Part shown: positions 22,000 through 33,959 of the stretch, in pieces
Numbering within the stretch: position 1 is the stretch's first letter
Layout: each line of letters opens with the position of its first letter
NCBI GenBank assembly: GCA_015680685.1
Contig: MNCI01009443.1
Span: 116,296 to 157,069 of the forward strand
Reading direction: 5' to 3'
Source of the DNA: Gnetum montanum
Lineage: Eukaryota; Streptophyta; Gnetopsida; Gnetales; Gnetaceae
Length of the DNA stretch: 40,774 bases
Translations under genes and position numbers: made by a program
The notes under the pieces: generated by a model
What the model was told of the DNA's origin: nothing
Database searches by the model: none
What the model saw: only the letters and a program-made list of their open reading frames with translations

Positions 22000-22848
22000 T
22001 AATGAATCATGTTTTGACTAGCTCCTTTTTTGGAGCCTTAATATCGGATACCCGGTATTAGAGCCCAAGACACAATGTCAAATATCTAATATCATAGGGT
22101 ACATGCCAGCCTATAAATATAGTTCTTAGGCTCATGATTTCAATATATTTTTACATAGTTTTTTTCATAGCATAGCAAAGCTCTTGTAGTTTGTTTTCTC
22201 CATAGTTAGAATATTTTCTGAGTGCCCACAGTAGAAGTCTAAGTGTGTATAGATCTTTGTTTAATCATTGATGCACCTGAGCACAGTAGTGTGACAGGAA
22301 TAAAGATGAATCCTTTTGATAATCCTTATAGCATTGAGAATATATTAATGTTTTCTTTAATGCATTTGATATTTATGTACTTTACTTTAATGCATTTTCA
22401 TTAAGTAATTAATTTTCAATTATTAATGAACATAAGCACAACCACTTCAAGGATATGTGTAGCACTTGGTAACCTAGAAATGCTTAACGTCTGGTAACCT
22501 AGCAGCACTACATGTGTTTAGGATGTGTCTGGAGAGTGGAAACGGGTACTTGTGTTAAGCTAGCTAGGCAATAGATGAATTAGATCTTAAATTACTCTAC
22601 CTTTCATTCTAGTTCTAGGTGATTAAGCTTATAAAATATAAAATGATAAAAATCACATACCTCAGTTACACTTAATCATATACTTGTACCTCACAAGTGG
22701 AACTGAGAATATAATGATCATTTCAATTAGATTTCACTTCCTTGAAAATAATGTACTTAAAAACTTAAGGTCTGCAAAGTTTGATTTGATCGCACATGAA
22801 TGCTTGTGATTTGTATGGTTGGGTGTAGGGGTACCTCACCACTCATCA
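22000..22848 (+). mobile_element. 5' LTR (849 bp) of Athila-like copy 2
   Basis: It begins TAATGAATCATG and ends CCACTCATCA, as in copy 1. The TATA box TATAAATA is at about 22,112. It starts abruptly inside copy 1's internal region, which suggests that copy 2 inserted into copy 1. Confidence 0.8.
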
Positions 22849-22849
22849 T

Positions 22850-22867
22850 TAGCACCATTATTGGGGA
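22850..22867 (+). other. Degenerate primer binding site, copy 2
   Basis: TAGCACCATTATTGGGGA is the same site as in copy 1 and differs from the usual Athila-type PBS by transitions only. Confidence 0.65.
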
Positions 22868-23011
22868 TCTTTTAGTTGTTCTTTATGCTATCTAGGATTT
22901 AGTAAGAATTATTCAAATTGTTAAATCAAACCTTAGAGTCATATCACATCTTAAGATTACTACAACAATTTTAAGAAGCACACTACATTTTTATTTTTGT
23001 AACATAACATG

Positions 23012-25393
23012 TCTTCTTCTCATAGGAGCGATTCTCTATCCAAGTTTTGATGGAGTACATCAATCGATGCCTTAACAATATCGAGTGGTATATGCTCATC
23101 CTCATTAGTATATACCAAATTTTACCTTCATCCTACACTATGATGAACAGCTATGGTGGCATGATGTGGAGGGCAACATTGTGTTGCCACCCAATCAATC
23201 TGTTCCTACAATGCTCCAACAAATGCTTATACAATGGGGTCTCCAAGGACTTCATGTTCAGTATGTTGTGGAAGATATTGAGGCTAGGGATTATCATCCC
23301 ACTAACGCACAATGTCTTAGGGATCGATAGCTAGAACAGTGTCATGAATTTGTGAAGGAAAAAGGATTCAATGATTCCTCATTCTTGCTGTACCAAAAAG
23401 ATGGTGGAGAGCCCTTATTTAGGGATTTTCCATTTAGTGAAATTCCTCTCTTTGACTTTGGTGAAAGAGGTCAAAACCAAAACTTGCAATCCACGATTCA
23501 CAATCCTAGTTATGGTAAGAATAGATCCAATGACAAAGAAGGATTCAAAGAGGCAAGTCAAGGCAAGAATGCGAACAAGAAACAAGATCGTGATCATGGT
23601 TGCGATCACCAAAGAGGGGGTAGCAAGCACCATGATGGTGCTAGTGCTCCTACCTCTTCACCTTTTTCATCATCCTCTTCTTCTTCTGGCTTTGATTGTA
23701 ATTGTAGGAGGCAAGACCATGATGAAGGCAACCAATGAAACCAAAATGATCAAAAGCACCATTAGGCAAGGCAAGACTAGCAGTGTAAGCATTCAAGAAA
23801 GATGTAATGCCATGAACAAAGGGGTAGTAGAGGGCATCATAGGCATAAAATCAAGACCTCAATGAACCTTTTTTTGCTACCTGGAGCATGCTAAATATTA
23901 CAGAGGTAGTATGAATTCCAACAAGGCATGTAAAGAATAGTTGGACCAAGAGGCTAGATATGAACAATATCCCTAGGTTCAAAGGGGAATATAACTTAGA
24001 TCTGCATAACCATCTCCAAGCTTTTCAAGATGCATGTGTCTTGTAAAATATAGAGAATGAGTGGCAAAAAATTAAGTTGTTCCCAAGGATACTCATTAAA
24101 GAAGCAAAAACCTAGTACTGATCCTTATAATAGGAATCTATCAAATGTTGGAGTATAATGCTTAAATTATTGAATGACAAATATCAAACATATTCTAGAG
24201 TATCCAAATTGAGAAGGAAGATCTAAGGATGGAAATAAGGAACATGCAAACCCTTGTATGCCACCATCAACTAATACTATTTCTTAATGCACAGATGTCC
24301 TAGCCATGGTTATTCTTAGCTGGATCAACTTTACCACATTGTAGATAGGCTTCAATCTAAAATGAGAAGAACCCTTGGTGTCTATGCCCAATGGTGATTG
24401 TCCAAATTACGTGCCCATTAGATCCAAAGATTAATTGAGCAAGTAGCTAAAGAGGAAGATGAATTAAGAAAATAAGAAAGTGTAGAAGAGTATAACTGTG
24501 ATCCTTCCATTCACAAGCAGGAGGTTTGATTTTGTGATAGTGAGGAAGAATCAACACTTGATGAGGTGGTGAATAGGAAACCCTTGCTGCTTCAAAAATT
24601 TCAATCTAAAATTATGGCCAATGTTGATCAATTATGGGACTCCATGGATAGTAGATTTTAAGCTATCCTAAAACTTGTTGAAGAGTCCAAAGAACAAGGT
24701 AGTGATCATGAGTGTAGGAGGCACAAGGAAGCTGAATGTACCTATCAAAGAGGTAAGGGCAAGATTACTACAATAGAGGAAGTTGCAGGAAGTGAATCAG
24801 ATGATGATGGTGGATGTGATGTCTACCATTATGAACATTCTAAGGGATGTTTTTCTATTTTTCCACACTTATAGAAATTTGGGGTGTATGCTTTAAATCC
24901 ACGACTAGCACAAAGGAAAACACACAGACAATTGCCTTATCCTCAACGTAATTCTAGGTAGTTTCACCAACAACAACATTATTATCCAAGTGGAAGTCCA
25001 CTGCAACCATATGAGCAATATCAATAGTGGTAGCAACCACAGTCATGGGCGTTGGCAACACCAAGGCAATAATACCCTTACTAACAACCTGATCCATATG
25101 GGTATTACATTCAACAACCCTTGTCTCCACGTGACTCCTCTAGTCATGTTTCTACTTTTCGATCTCACTACCATCCTTCTAATTATTATCAAACTCATTC
25201 TTCACATGCAAAAAGGAATACCACCTTTTACCCTTATCCTCCTCCTATTCCTGCACATCTTCCTCCACCCTCTGCACAGCTACCACCTACTTCACCAATG
25301 CAGGGTGAACTCCCAGCTCAACTGAAACAATGCAACATTACTAGGGTTGTTAATTTACAACCAATTCGCCAATTGAGTGGTTTGGATACTTGA
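23012..25393 (+). pseudogene. Gag region of Athila-like copy 2
   Basis: An open piece at 23,352-23,738 has a Ser-rich stretch near 23,655-23,690. The Gag core lies at about 23,945-24,300 (LDMNNIPRFKGEYNLD, HLQAFQDACVL, then a KIKLFPRILIKEA segment), with many TAA/TAG stops. An acidic stretch and a Tyr/Gln/Pro-rich tail follow to about 25,393. It pairs with copy 1 along its length and includes the extra 495 bases at its start. Confidence 0.65.
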
Positions 25394-25639
25394 TCAAAGA
25401 GTAGACCTTTCTTCTGACCAAGCAATCCACCTAAGCCCTCAAATACACCTATGGTTGACAACCCTATTCCTCCATCTTCCTCTGTATCGAATTCCTTCAA
25501 GTCCTCTTCAAACCAAATACCACCCAGGATCCATACTATGATGCTTACTCATGATGTATCTGATTAAATCCATGCTGAAAACCTTCCCAAGAAATTAGTC
25601 GATCTTGGAAGTCCTCTTATTTATTTGCAGATTACTAGG

Positions 25640-26254
25640 AATGAATCATACAAAGCTCTTCTTGACTTAGGTTCTAGTGTCAATCTAATTTTGCATGAGA
25701 TCTATACTACATGGAACATACCTCCTCTCAAGAAGAGTAATATCATTTTAGAATTGGCATACTAGTCCATCACTATTCCATTGGAACTGGTAGAAGACAT
25801 TATGACCACTATCTGTGGGTGGTATTATCCTACTGATTTCCTAGTAATCAAGGTGGAGAACTACAAAGGGGACTTCCCAATCATCATGGGAAGGGCATGG
25901 CTAAGAACCATTGATGCAAAAATGGGCATCAAAGATCTCTCCCTAGAAATATCCAAAGAAAATGCATTTGGAAAGATTCAAAAGAAGAAAGTTCCATGCA
26001 TCATGTACAACAATACAGATTACAATTGTGTGCAGAAACTCTGGGTAGTGAAACAAGCATCTATCTCTACATGCAAGCAGTGTGCACTAGAAGTAGAAAT
26101 TCAAAGGTTTATGTATGTAGCAACCACAAAACAAGAGCGTACCCAATGGCTAACTGCTAATTCTGGGAGTAGCACACTTTGCATGGAACCAATTGAGAGC
26201 CCAACATGCACATATGTCGTAGGCATGGATGAACTAGACCAAGTTCATCACTAA
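25640..26254 (+). pseudogene. Protease region of Athila-like copy 2
   Basis: The active-site block is KALLDLGSSVNLILHEIY near 25,648-25,705. A long open piece then runs from 25,781 to 26,254 with FPIIMGRAWLRTIDA near 25,875-25,920. It retains the protease-to-RT linker better than copy 1. Confidence 0.7.
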
Positions 26255-26539
26255 CTCTTTAATGATGAAAATGATGATGCCTACTAGGAAGAGTTGGAAG
26301 TTCCTAAAAATTTCAAGCAAGAACCCCTTGAACTAAAAACTCTACTAGTCAACATGGAATATGTGTTCTTAAAAATGGGAAGTTGGTCATAATCAATGCA
26401 AATGTTACTTTAGAATAGAAAAAAATGTTGTGAAACATGATTGAAAAATGGTTAGCAGTCTTTACCTAGTCATATCCTAAACTCATAGGGATTGATCCTA
26501 GGATATGTCGCATTGCATCTACACAGATCTAGCCATTAA

Positions 26540-27810
26540 GCTAAAGAGATAGCCACAAAGGTAATTGAACCCCAAACTGAAGCAGATCATCAAGAAGAAA
26601 ATTGAATAACTCCTCAAGGTAGGGTTCATTTATCCCATTGCGGATAGTAACTGGATTAGCCCACTTGTGATTGTGCCAAAGAAAGGTGGCAAGCAAAAAG
26701 TCTGCATCAATTTTGGTTGCTAAATATGGTAACATTCAAGGACCACTTCCTGTTATCATTCATTAATCAGGTGTTAGATACAATATCTGAGCATTACTAC
26801 TACAATTTTCTAGATGGTTATAGTGGATATAACAAAATCCATATCACGTCAAAGGACTAAGCCAAGACAACATTCACAAGTCCCTAGGAGAGTTTTGCAT
26901 ATTGCAAGATGCCTTTTGGTTTGTGAAATGCCCCTACTACATTCCAATGCCTAGTCCTAAGCATTTTTCAATAGTAGATTAGTAGTGGTGTGAAAGTCTT
27001 CATGGATGACTTCTCCACTTATGGAGCTACATTTGAGCAAGCCATGGACTACCTTAAGAAAGTACTAAAATGATGTGTTAAGACAAACCTTAGGCTTAAC
27101 TAGCAAAAGAGTCACCTAATGGTCCAGGAAGGCATTGTATTGGAGCACAAAATATCACAAGCAAGAATTGAGGCTAGCCTTGAAAAAATAAGGGTCATGC
27201 AAGGATTAACCTGCAAACCAAGAACTATCAAATATGTTCCATCATTTCTTGGACATACTGGCCACTACCGAAGATTCATAGAGAATTTCTCTAAGATCAA
27301 AAGATTGTTGGTGGAGTTGATAAAGAAAGATGCTCCATTTGTTTGGACCATGGAATGTGAACAAGCATTCTAACTACTGAAAGAGAAACTTGTAGAAAAT
27401 TCAATCCTACAAGCACTCAACTAGTCCAAACTATTTTTTGTTATGACGAATGCATCAAATTATGCCTTCAAAGTGCTACTTAGACAAATGGATGACAATA
27501 AGTGTCCATATTACATCCACTACACTAGTTGAAGCATTATAGGTACACAATTGAACTACACCACTACAAAAAAAGAATTGATGGCAATTGTGTTTGCTCT
27601 AGAGAATTTTAGGCATTATGTGCTTAGATACAAAGTGTTTGTGCACACAAACCACAGTGCCATCTGCTTCCTGATGAACAAGCCAATGGTGAGCCCCCGT
27701 GTCATATAGTGGCTAGTGATCTTACAGGAATTTGATATTATGATAGTAGATCGAAAGGGCACTAAGAATGTGGTTGTTGACCACTTGTCTTGGTTACAAT
27801 GAAACAATAA
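26540..27810 (+). pseudogene. RT and RNase H of Athila-like copy 2
   Basis: Motifs parallel copy 1: IVPKKGG near 26,675, VFMDDFSTYG near 26,995-27,025, FLGHTGHYRRFIENFSKI near 27,247-27,300 (the RT connection) and ELMAIVFALENFRHYVLRYK near 27,575-27,635 (RNase H). There are frequent stops and several frameshifts. Confidence 0.8.
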
Positions 27811-28049
27811 AGAGGAGGAGAAACCACTATCTCATATGTTTCTTGATGAACTCCTCTTTGCTGGGGCTATAATTGAATAATTGCCTAGTGAGCCTAAATG
27901 GTATGATGGCATTTTCACCTATCTTCTCATTCAAAATATGCCACAAGGGTTGGACCACAGAAAGAAACAATAGTTTCTTCACCAAGTGAAACGTTTCATG
28001 GAGATCAATAGACATCTCTACAAAGTGTGCGTCGATGACTTAGTTTGAT

Positions 28050-29180
28050 AGTGTGTCCCTGATGCTAATCAACTACATGTTCTCCAAGATGTTCATGAAG
28101 GTCCTTGTGGGGGCCATTATGCTAGGAAATGCATGGCCATTAAGATCCTGACGGCAAGGTACTATTGGCCAACAATCTTTAGGGATGCTCATCAATATGT
28201 CCACTCTTGTGAACACTACCAACAAGATAGTGGAATGACTACTCGAATGCTGGAACCTCAACAATGGATTCAACTACTGGAACCCTTTAACATCTAGGGC
28301 ATTGATTTCATGGATCCCATCATTCCCATGTCAAATGGAAAGGCATACATCATAGTCATTGTTGACTATTGTATGAAATGGGCAGAAGCAATATTCATCA
28401 CCAGTTATACATCTTCTACTACTACTTGGTTTGTACAACAAAATGTTGTAAACAAGTTTGGTGTGCCATGTGCTTTAATTTTTGATAATGAAATTCACTT
28501 TACATGCACTACTTTTTAGAAGCTCACACAACACCTGGGGGTTGAACATAAACTCACAATACCCTACCACCCTCAAGCCAATGGTTAAGTTGAGGTTACC
28601 AATAGGAAAATCACAACGATTCTAACAAGAATTATCAGCAAATATAGGAAATACTAGAGTACAAAACTCAATGATGCCATTTGGGCCTACCACTTAACAT
28701 AGAAACTTCCTATAGGCTATTCTCCCTATGAGCTAGTGTATGAAAAATTACCAACACTTCCTATTCAATCCAAGCTCCATACACTTTCAATATCCTGTGA
28801 CCTCAACCTTGACTTAAGTCTAGCACAAAACGAAAGATTAATGAATCTCAACTTGCGGGACAAAAATCGATTAGTGGCCCTATCATCCAATGAGTTGCAC
28901 AAGGCATAAAACAAAAAGCACCATGACCTTAAAATTAGAAAAGTCAAATTTCAATCAGGAGATAAGGTTCTCTACTGGAATCCCACACATGTACCTCAAT
29001 GAACTAATTTCCAAACATTTTGGGAAGGACCTTATATAATTTATGAAACTTTTCCTTTGAGGGTCATGATGATCTACAAACTTGAGAGCCTAAACAAAAA
29101 ATAGCTAGTTAACATACAACAAGTCAAACCTTTCCACGAGCATAAGCCATCGAATACAACAAATACCTCATCAGATGGAT
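28050..29180 (+). pseudogene. Integrase of Athila-like copy 2
   Basis: The zinc-binding part runs from about 28,085 (HEGPCGGHYARK) to 28,230 (CEHYQQD). The core begins GIDFMDPIIPM near 28,300. The second catalytic Asp region reads LIFDNEIHF near 28,477-28,500 and the Glu block reads VEVTNRKI near 28,590, after a stop. The C-terminal GDKVLYWNP segment and GPY-like fold lie near 28,960-29,140. All three catalytic positions can be recognised, but stops and a changed HF/TH box rule out function. Confidence 0.75.
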
Positions 29181-29224
29181 AACCATGCTCAATATTTCAG
29201 AACTCCTCATTTCAACTCAGTCAT

Positions 29225-29232
29225 GGGGGAGA
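29225..29232 (+). other. Polypurine tract GGGGGAGA after integrase of copy 2
   Basis: GGGGGAGA lies about 45 bases after the last integrase-like residues, as in Athila-type elements where a PPT-like run follows pol. No LTR A sequence follows it, so the 3' LTR has been lost or lies beyond a rearrangement. Confidence 0.4.
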
Positions 29233-29239
29233 TGGCCAT

Positions 29240-31490
29240 CCATGCTAACTATATAAGAGACTCCTCAGTTTTCACCCTTTTTGTTTTATGACTTTTTGTT
29301 TTACACATTCTTTCTTTTACATCTTCTTGTTTTCATGTTATTAATCTTTTTTAATTTTATTTTTTTTACAACATCGTTAGTACATTTGCTATTTCTTGAA
29401 TATTTTACACTTTCTTTTATATTTTCTTTTATCCTAGTGTGATTTTCTAACTTTTTGTTAATAACTGTCAAGCACAGTGGTAATTTGTTGCTTGATGGTG
29501 GTATGTACTATTCAGTTATTTGATTGTTGGTGTCTGAATTCTAGCTTTGAATTTTGTTACAAATAATGAGGACATGGTTTCTTTTCATGCAACAAGCAAT
29601 GAGCCCACAACATCCACCCATCCACAGACTCTATGGTTTTCGTTCTTCTAGAAATGTGCAATTCCTTTTTCATTAATAAAACTATAATGAATTTTTGACT
29701 TTGGTAGTTTTCGGATTTGGAAAGGATTCAAAGGTTTGAACAATGTGTGATTTCAAGGGGATTCGGTATTCTTTGTGCTTTTCTGCTTACTTGGATGCAT
29801 GTATGTTTTCATAGATTTCTTACTATTTCGTGTCAACCAATAAAAAGAAGTTGAATAAGTCTTTATATGATGTGGTTCTTGTAAAAAACGATGGAAATTC
29901 AAAGCACACCCCTTAGACAAAATACACAAGCTACAAGCATTGGTTATGGGACTAGCAAGACATGTTACCCATGCCTAAAGGTCCCCTCTAACTAAGGCCC
30001 TTCCTCACTTCCTACTTCTCTTTTCATCTCTAATAAGGAATGGTGGTTGCTTTGTGGAAGCACTTTTGTGTCTCAAGGGGATGGATTGATCTTAGAATGG
30101 CAATACGAAGTCACTGAATGTGGTTGGTTTTGGTCTGGACTAAGGATGGATTTTATCAAGTCATTTAACCATAAAATTCACAAGGGACTTCATCTGACCT
30201 TAATCAAGAACTCCATTCCACTCTCTCTTTTCTCCACCTATGCTTTTCATGTCTCACCTCATTGCTAGTTTCATGTTCTTGTTTGATGTCCTGGTTTGAT
30301 GTGTCAAAATTCTTGGGTGCTTTCTTCTAAGTTTTTGTACTTAACCTTTCATAACCATTAATCATCCATGGGGCCCATGGACTCCTTGGTTTGAAGTTAT
30401 GCAAGGGTAATAAAAGGCCATGCCTGCTTTGGGGAGGACCCACTTGCATATCTTTTGGTTGGATTAGTTAAGTTCTTTATCCTTAGACACTCTTACAATA
30501 AAATCCATTTGTTTACCTCATCAATGACATCCAATTGTGTGCATCTTCACAACATTTTTTAGTGAAACATTTTATAGTTACTATTGTAAATTCTTAAATC
30601 CTCTTCAAGGATTTCCTCGCATTTGAACTTTTTCAAATTTAATGGACTGATCATCCATTTTACCCTATTTATCAACTTTCCCACTAACACTATTAACTTA
30701 ATCCATTCATCATAATCACAACCTAGCCAAGTGTAACCATCGACGAGACAAGGAACTTCAAAGCTATATGTTACATTGCACACTAATTCATGATTCTATT
30801 GTGATTGTAGTGGGAAGCACAAACTGGAAGTAGGACTGTCTTCACCAATGAATGAGTAGTAGCACCATGTGATGAGGACTATTCATGATTGTTGAATCTT
30901 CTCCATTGCTCTTTAGCTACCAGAGGAGTTGGATGTCAGTTTTGTTCAGAGTGTTCTCTTCTCTTATCATGAACACCCAATTTTGTAAAAGATTATAATC
31001 CATACACTCGAGCACTTAGAATTTATCTGTTCCATATGAGTCAAGTTACATATGAGTCATGTTTTCCATGTGAATCTACTCAAGAAGTTCTATACGAATG
31101 ATGTACCTTATGTACTAGATTAGAATACTTTGCCCCTAAGAGCTAATGCGAGCTTTGAGGGTAAACCAATTACAATTAAGAATTAGAGAATGAAGAAGCT
31201 TTGTAATAAAACTATTAGTGAAATACTCATCCAATGGTTAAACTACAATCAACAAACCTAAGAAAACAAAGAATTCATCCTCAACACATATCCTCAACTT
31301 TTTAATCATAATGATAATGAATAATAATTTATATTTTCATTAATAGATATTAGTGAGAGATTAATGCATAGTTTCTTATGTACAGATGATAATGATGATA
31401 ATAATGGAGTTGAAAATAAGAAGCATAGCAAGGATGTAATTGCAAAGTAGTTGGACATAGAAAAAGCACTAAAGGATTCGCGAGATTCTT
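29240..31490. other. Noncoding, probably decayed 3' region of copy 2 and flank
   Basis: AT-rich, with T-rich runs near 29,280-29,460. I see no domain, no long frame and no RNA gene. Short ORFs at 30,047 and 30,559 show no recognisable motif. Confidence 0.5.
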
Positions 31491-31990
31491 AGGGGGGAAT
31501 AGATTGTAACATTTTGTCCCTTATTAAGGGCAAAATTGTATTATTAACCATGTAATTACTCTTCAAAAGAAGGGATGCCTTGTTATGAGGAATTGTAACT
31601 ATTCATAGGAATGGGTTTAACCTGTGACATTTAAGGCTGGGCTTGGAGGTCGTATTAGCATGAAGTTGCGAAGCCAGATTGGCAAGTGACAAGAGCCAAG
31701 TGAAGCAAGACAAGAAAGGATTGGTTACTGCTTTGATCCAATAGCCTAACTATGGAGGTAGTACTGAATTGCCTCTAAGAATCCTAAGTGTCATAAGAAG
31801 ATAACCTAAGATTGTTCTCAATGTACCCAATAAATTTCATTAATAAAGTTCCACTATTCATTTACTTTTCAATTCCATTCCTTTGCAAATATTTATAAGT
31901 TAAACAAACAATTAGGATTATTTTCACGTTAAACAGTAACCTACGCAATAAATGGTCAAATTCATTAACATCCAGGAATGGGATGTCACA
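31491..31990 (+). mobile_element. PPT and LTR (486 bp) of a TGTAAC-type LTR element
   Basis: A purine run AGGGGGGAATAGA (31,491-31,503) precedes TGTAACATTT at 31,505. The end is GGGATGTCACA at 31,990, so the termini form an imperfect inverted pair (TGTAACAT against ATGTCACA). AATAAA occurs near 31,830. Its internal coding region is not recognised, and no second LTR was found. Confidence 0.45.
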
Positions 31991-32199
31991 ATAATAGAAC
32001 ATGTCCAAGTACAATCCCCTTAAATAAAGACACTATAGAATTACTTCAAACCACACTATGGACACTTACTAACTATTACTAAATTCATAAAAACAAATTG
32101 AGAGTGTCTAACTATAATTATGACTAAATGATGTGGAAACTTTATTAATTTATCATGGGTCCAACAACCCTTCCTATCACTACCCCTAATATCCCACCA

Positions 32200-32330
32200 T
32201 CCCACTATTACACCACCCCACACCACACACACACCCCTCCCACACCACACCCCCCCCCCCAAAACACCTTGTACCCTACATACATCCTCCACACCCTCCC
32301 CCCGATGCCCCTCCACCCCCCGTGGAAACC
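32200..32330 (+). repeat. Cytosine-rich CACACC tract with possible G-quadruplex on the minus strand
   Basis: The plus strand is almost free of G here, with ACACACC repeats, an 11-C run at 32,250-32,260, and C runs at 32,294-32,321 spaced by 1 to 4 bases. The minus strand of 32,294-32,321 therefore has four G runs. The proline-rich ORF over this tract is an artefact of composition. Confidence 0.7.
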
Positions 32331-32339
32331 CAACCCACA

Positions 32340-33037
32340 CATGCCTCTCTCTTCTTTTAAATTATTTCATCTAAGACATATAGCCAAAGTAGAATTTTGT
32401 CACAAGTTTTAGCTTCCATAAGATTCATAAGTTGCAACTTCCATGTCATAAGTTTTAGCTATAGGCTAATTTTCATATCATTTTTGGGAGGTGAGGATTA
32501 GACCCGAAAATTAATAAATTATAATTAAAAAATTTAGCATACATAAAATCAATCAACATATAAGATAGATTCCAAACATAAAAAGAAAAAGTACAATTAT
32601 TTTAGGGATTTTGTTATGGTTTTCATCCTAATAACTAATTCATCCCCATAATATGCAGTGGTAGTGGCTCTTACCCAGGTTTCATCCTAAGGAAGAGAGA
32701 GATTTACTTATAGCATGGTCTAGTACTTGATTGCTTTGTAACTCCAAAATTTTATTAGTTTTGCAACAATGTGGACTGGGTCCTTAAGTTGAATAGGAAC
32801 TAAAATTAATTAAATTGTACAAGCATGATTTGACTAGAAAATGGTTGATGACAATCAGTTTAAAAGACAACCTTTCACACACTTACACTAAGTAGGGGTT
32901 CTAATCTTCAATGATTTACTAATTGGTTTATGGTGGTATGGCAAGAGGTATTTTATTCAAAATGGTATTTATTTTGATCTTATTTGTTACGTTGTTTTGC
33001 ATGTGTGGTAACTTGATTGTGTAAAATGAGTATCTGT
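32340..33037. other. AT-rich noncoding DNA
   Basis: No gene, repeat boundary or RNA gene is visible. A run near 32,650-32,690 faintly recalls a tRNA-like B box, but it is too weak to call. Confidence 0.4.
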
Positions 33038-33954
33038 TGATGAGCAACGAGTACCTCCTATGCCCAACCATACAAATTACAAGCATTCATGTGCAATCCA
33101 GTCGAATTTCGTGGATGGGACTAGTTTGGCATCTAGATTGTTAAGTATTGATCGGAGTTCATTGTCTTCCCACTTGGACTAGTGGTAGCTTTGTCACGTA
33201 TGGTTTAGTCCAAAGTGAGGTTATGCTAATCTTAATGATAATAGAAAAATTAGTTATTTAATCTAATTAACAACAAGAAGATAAATTCTAAACTAGCCTA
33301 AGGGCGATGAGTGTCTGTTCCCAACTTGTCGTACACATCCTGAACCCAAATATCTACTACGGGATTACCAAGCATTATGCTACTAGGCAAACCAAGCAAT
33401 AACACTACTGGGATTACCAAGAGAACACGTGTTTACACTGGAAACCGGTCACGCTCATTCTGCTAATTGATTAACATGCATGAAAATGTAAATATTAAGT
33501 ACATGAAGAGTAAATTGCATGGAAAGGAAATATAATCTAAGTCAAAGTGTTGCAATGAATATGAATCAATCTCGATCTTATTGTCATTCATGGAATGTCT
33601 CCAAGTACAATGCCACTTGAATAAGACATTGTACAACTAACTCAGATTCACACTGTGAGCACTCACTAACTATTTGCTAAAATTGTAAAATGAAACTGCA
33701 AGATTCTAGCAACAAAATGACCAAAAGGTGCCTCATATGCAGTTGGTGCTCGCATACTTATAGGCGAGGAAAGATGTTATGTCAACACATATGCGTCAAC
33801 ACATCAACGCATGCATCAACGTAGCTTAGCTAAGTTATAACAGATGCGATGTAGCATCTACAATGTAGCAACCAACTAAGAGACACTAACAAGGAGGCTA
33901 CAACACAGATGCAATGCAGCATCTATGATATCTCAACCAACTGATGATTCATCA
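33038..33954 (-). mobile_element. Solo LTR (917 bp), Athila-like, with perfect 5-bp TSD
   Basis: The LTR begins TGATGAGC on the plus strand and ends ATTCATCA; in element orientation it is TGATGAATCATC...GCTCATCA. The five bases before it (33,033-33,037) and after it (33,955-33,959) are both TCTGT. Its 3' half matches the LTRs at 15,382-16,249 and 16,463-17,281 (for example GTATGGTTGGGCATAGG). The TATA region reads CTATAAGTA near 33,765. No internal region remains, so it is a solo LTR left by recombination. Confidence 0.85.
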
Positions 33955-33959
33955 TCTGT

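Noticed and set aside
29780-30800. An env-like gene after copy 2 integrase
   Set aside because: No frame longer than about 75 residues and no membrane or fusion-type pattern was found.
32155-32412. Proline/threonine-rich 85-residue frame
   Set aside because: It is the translation of a C-rich simple repeat with no domain.
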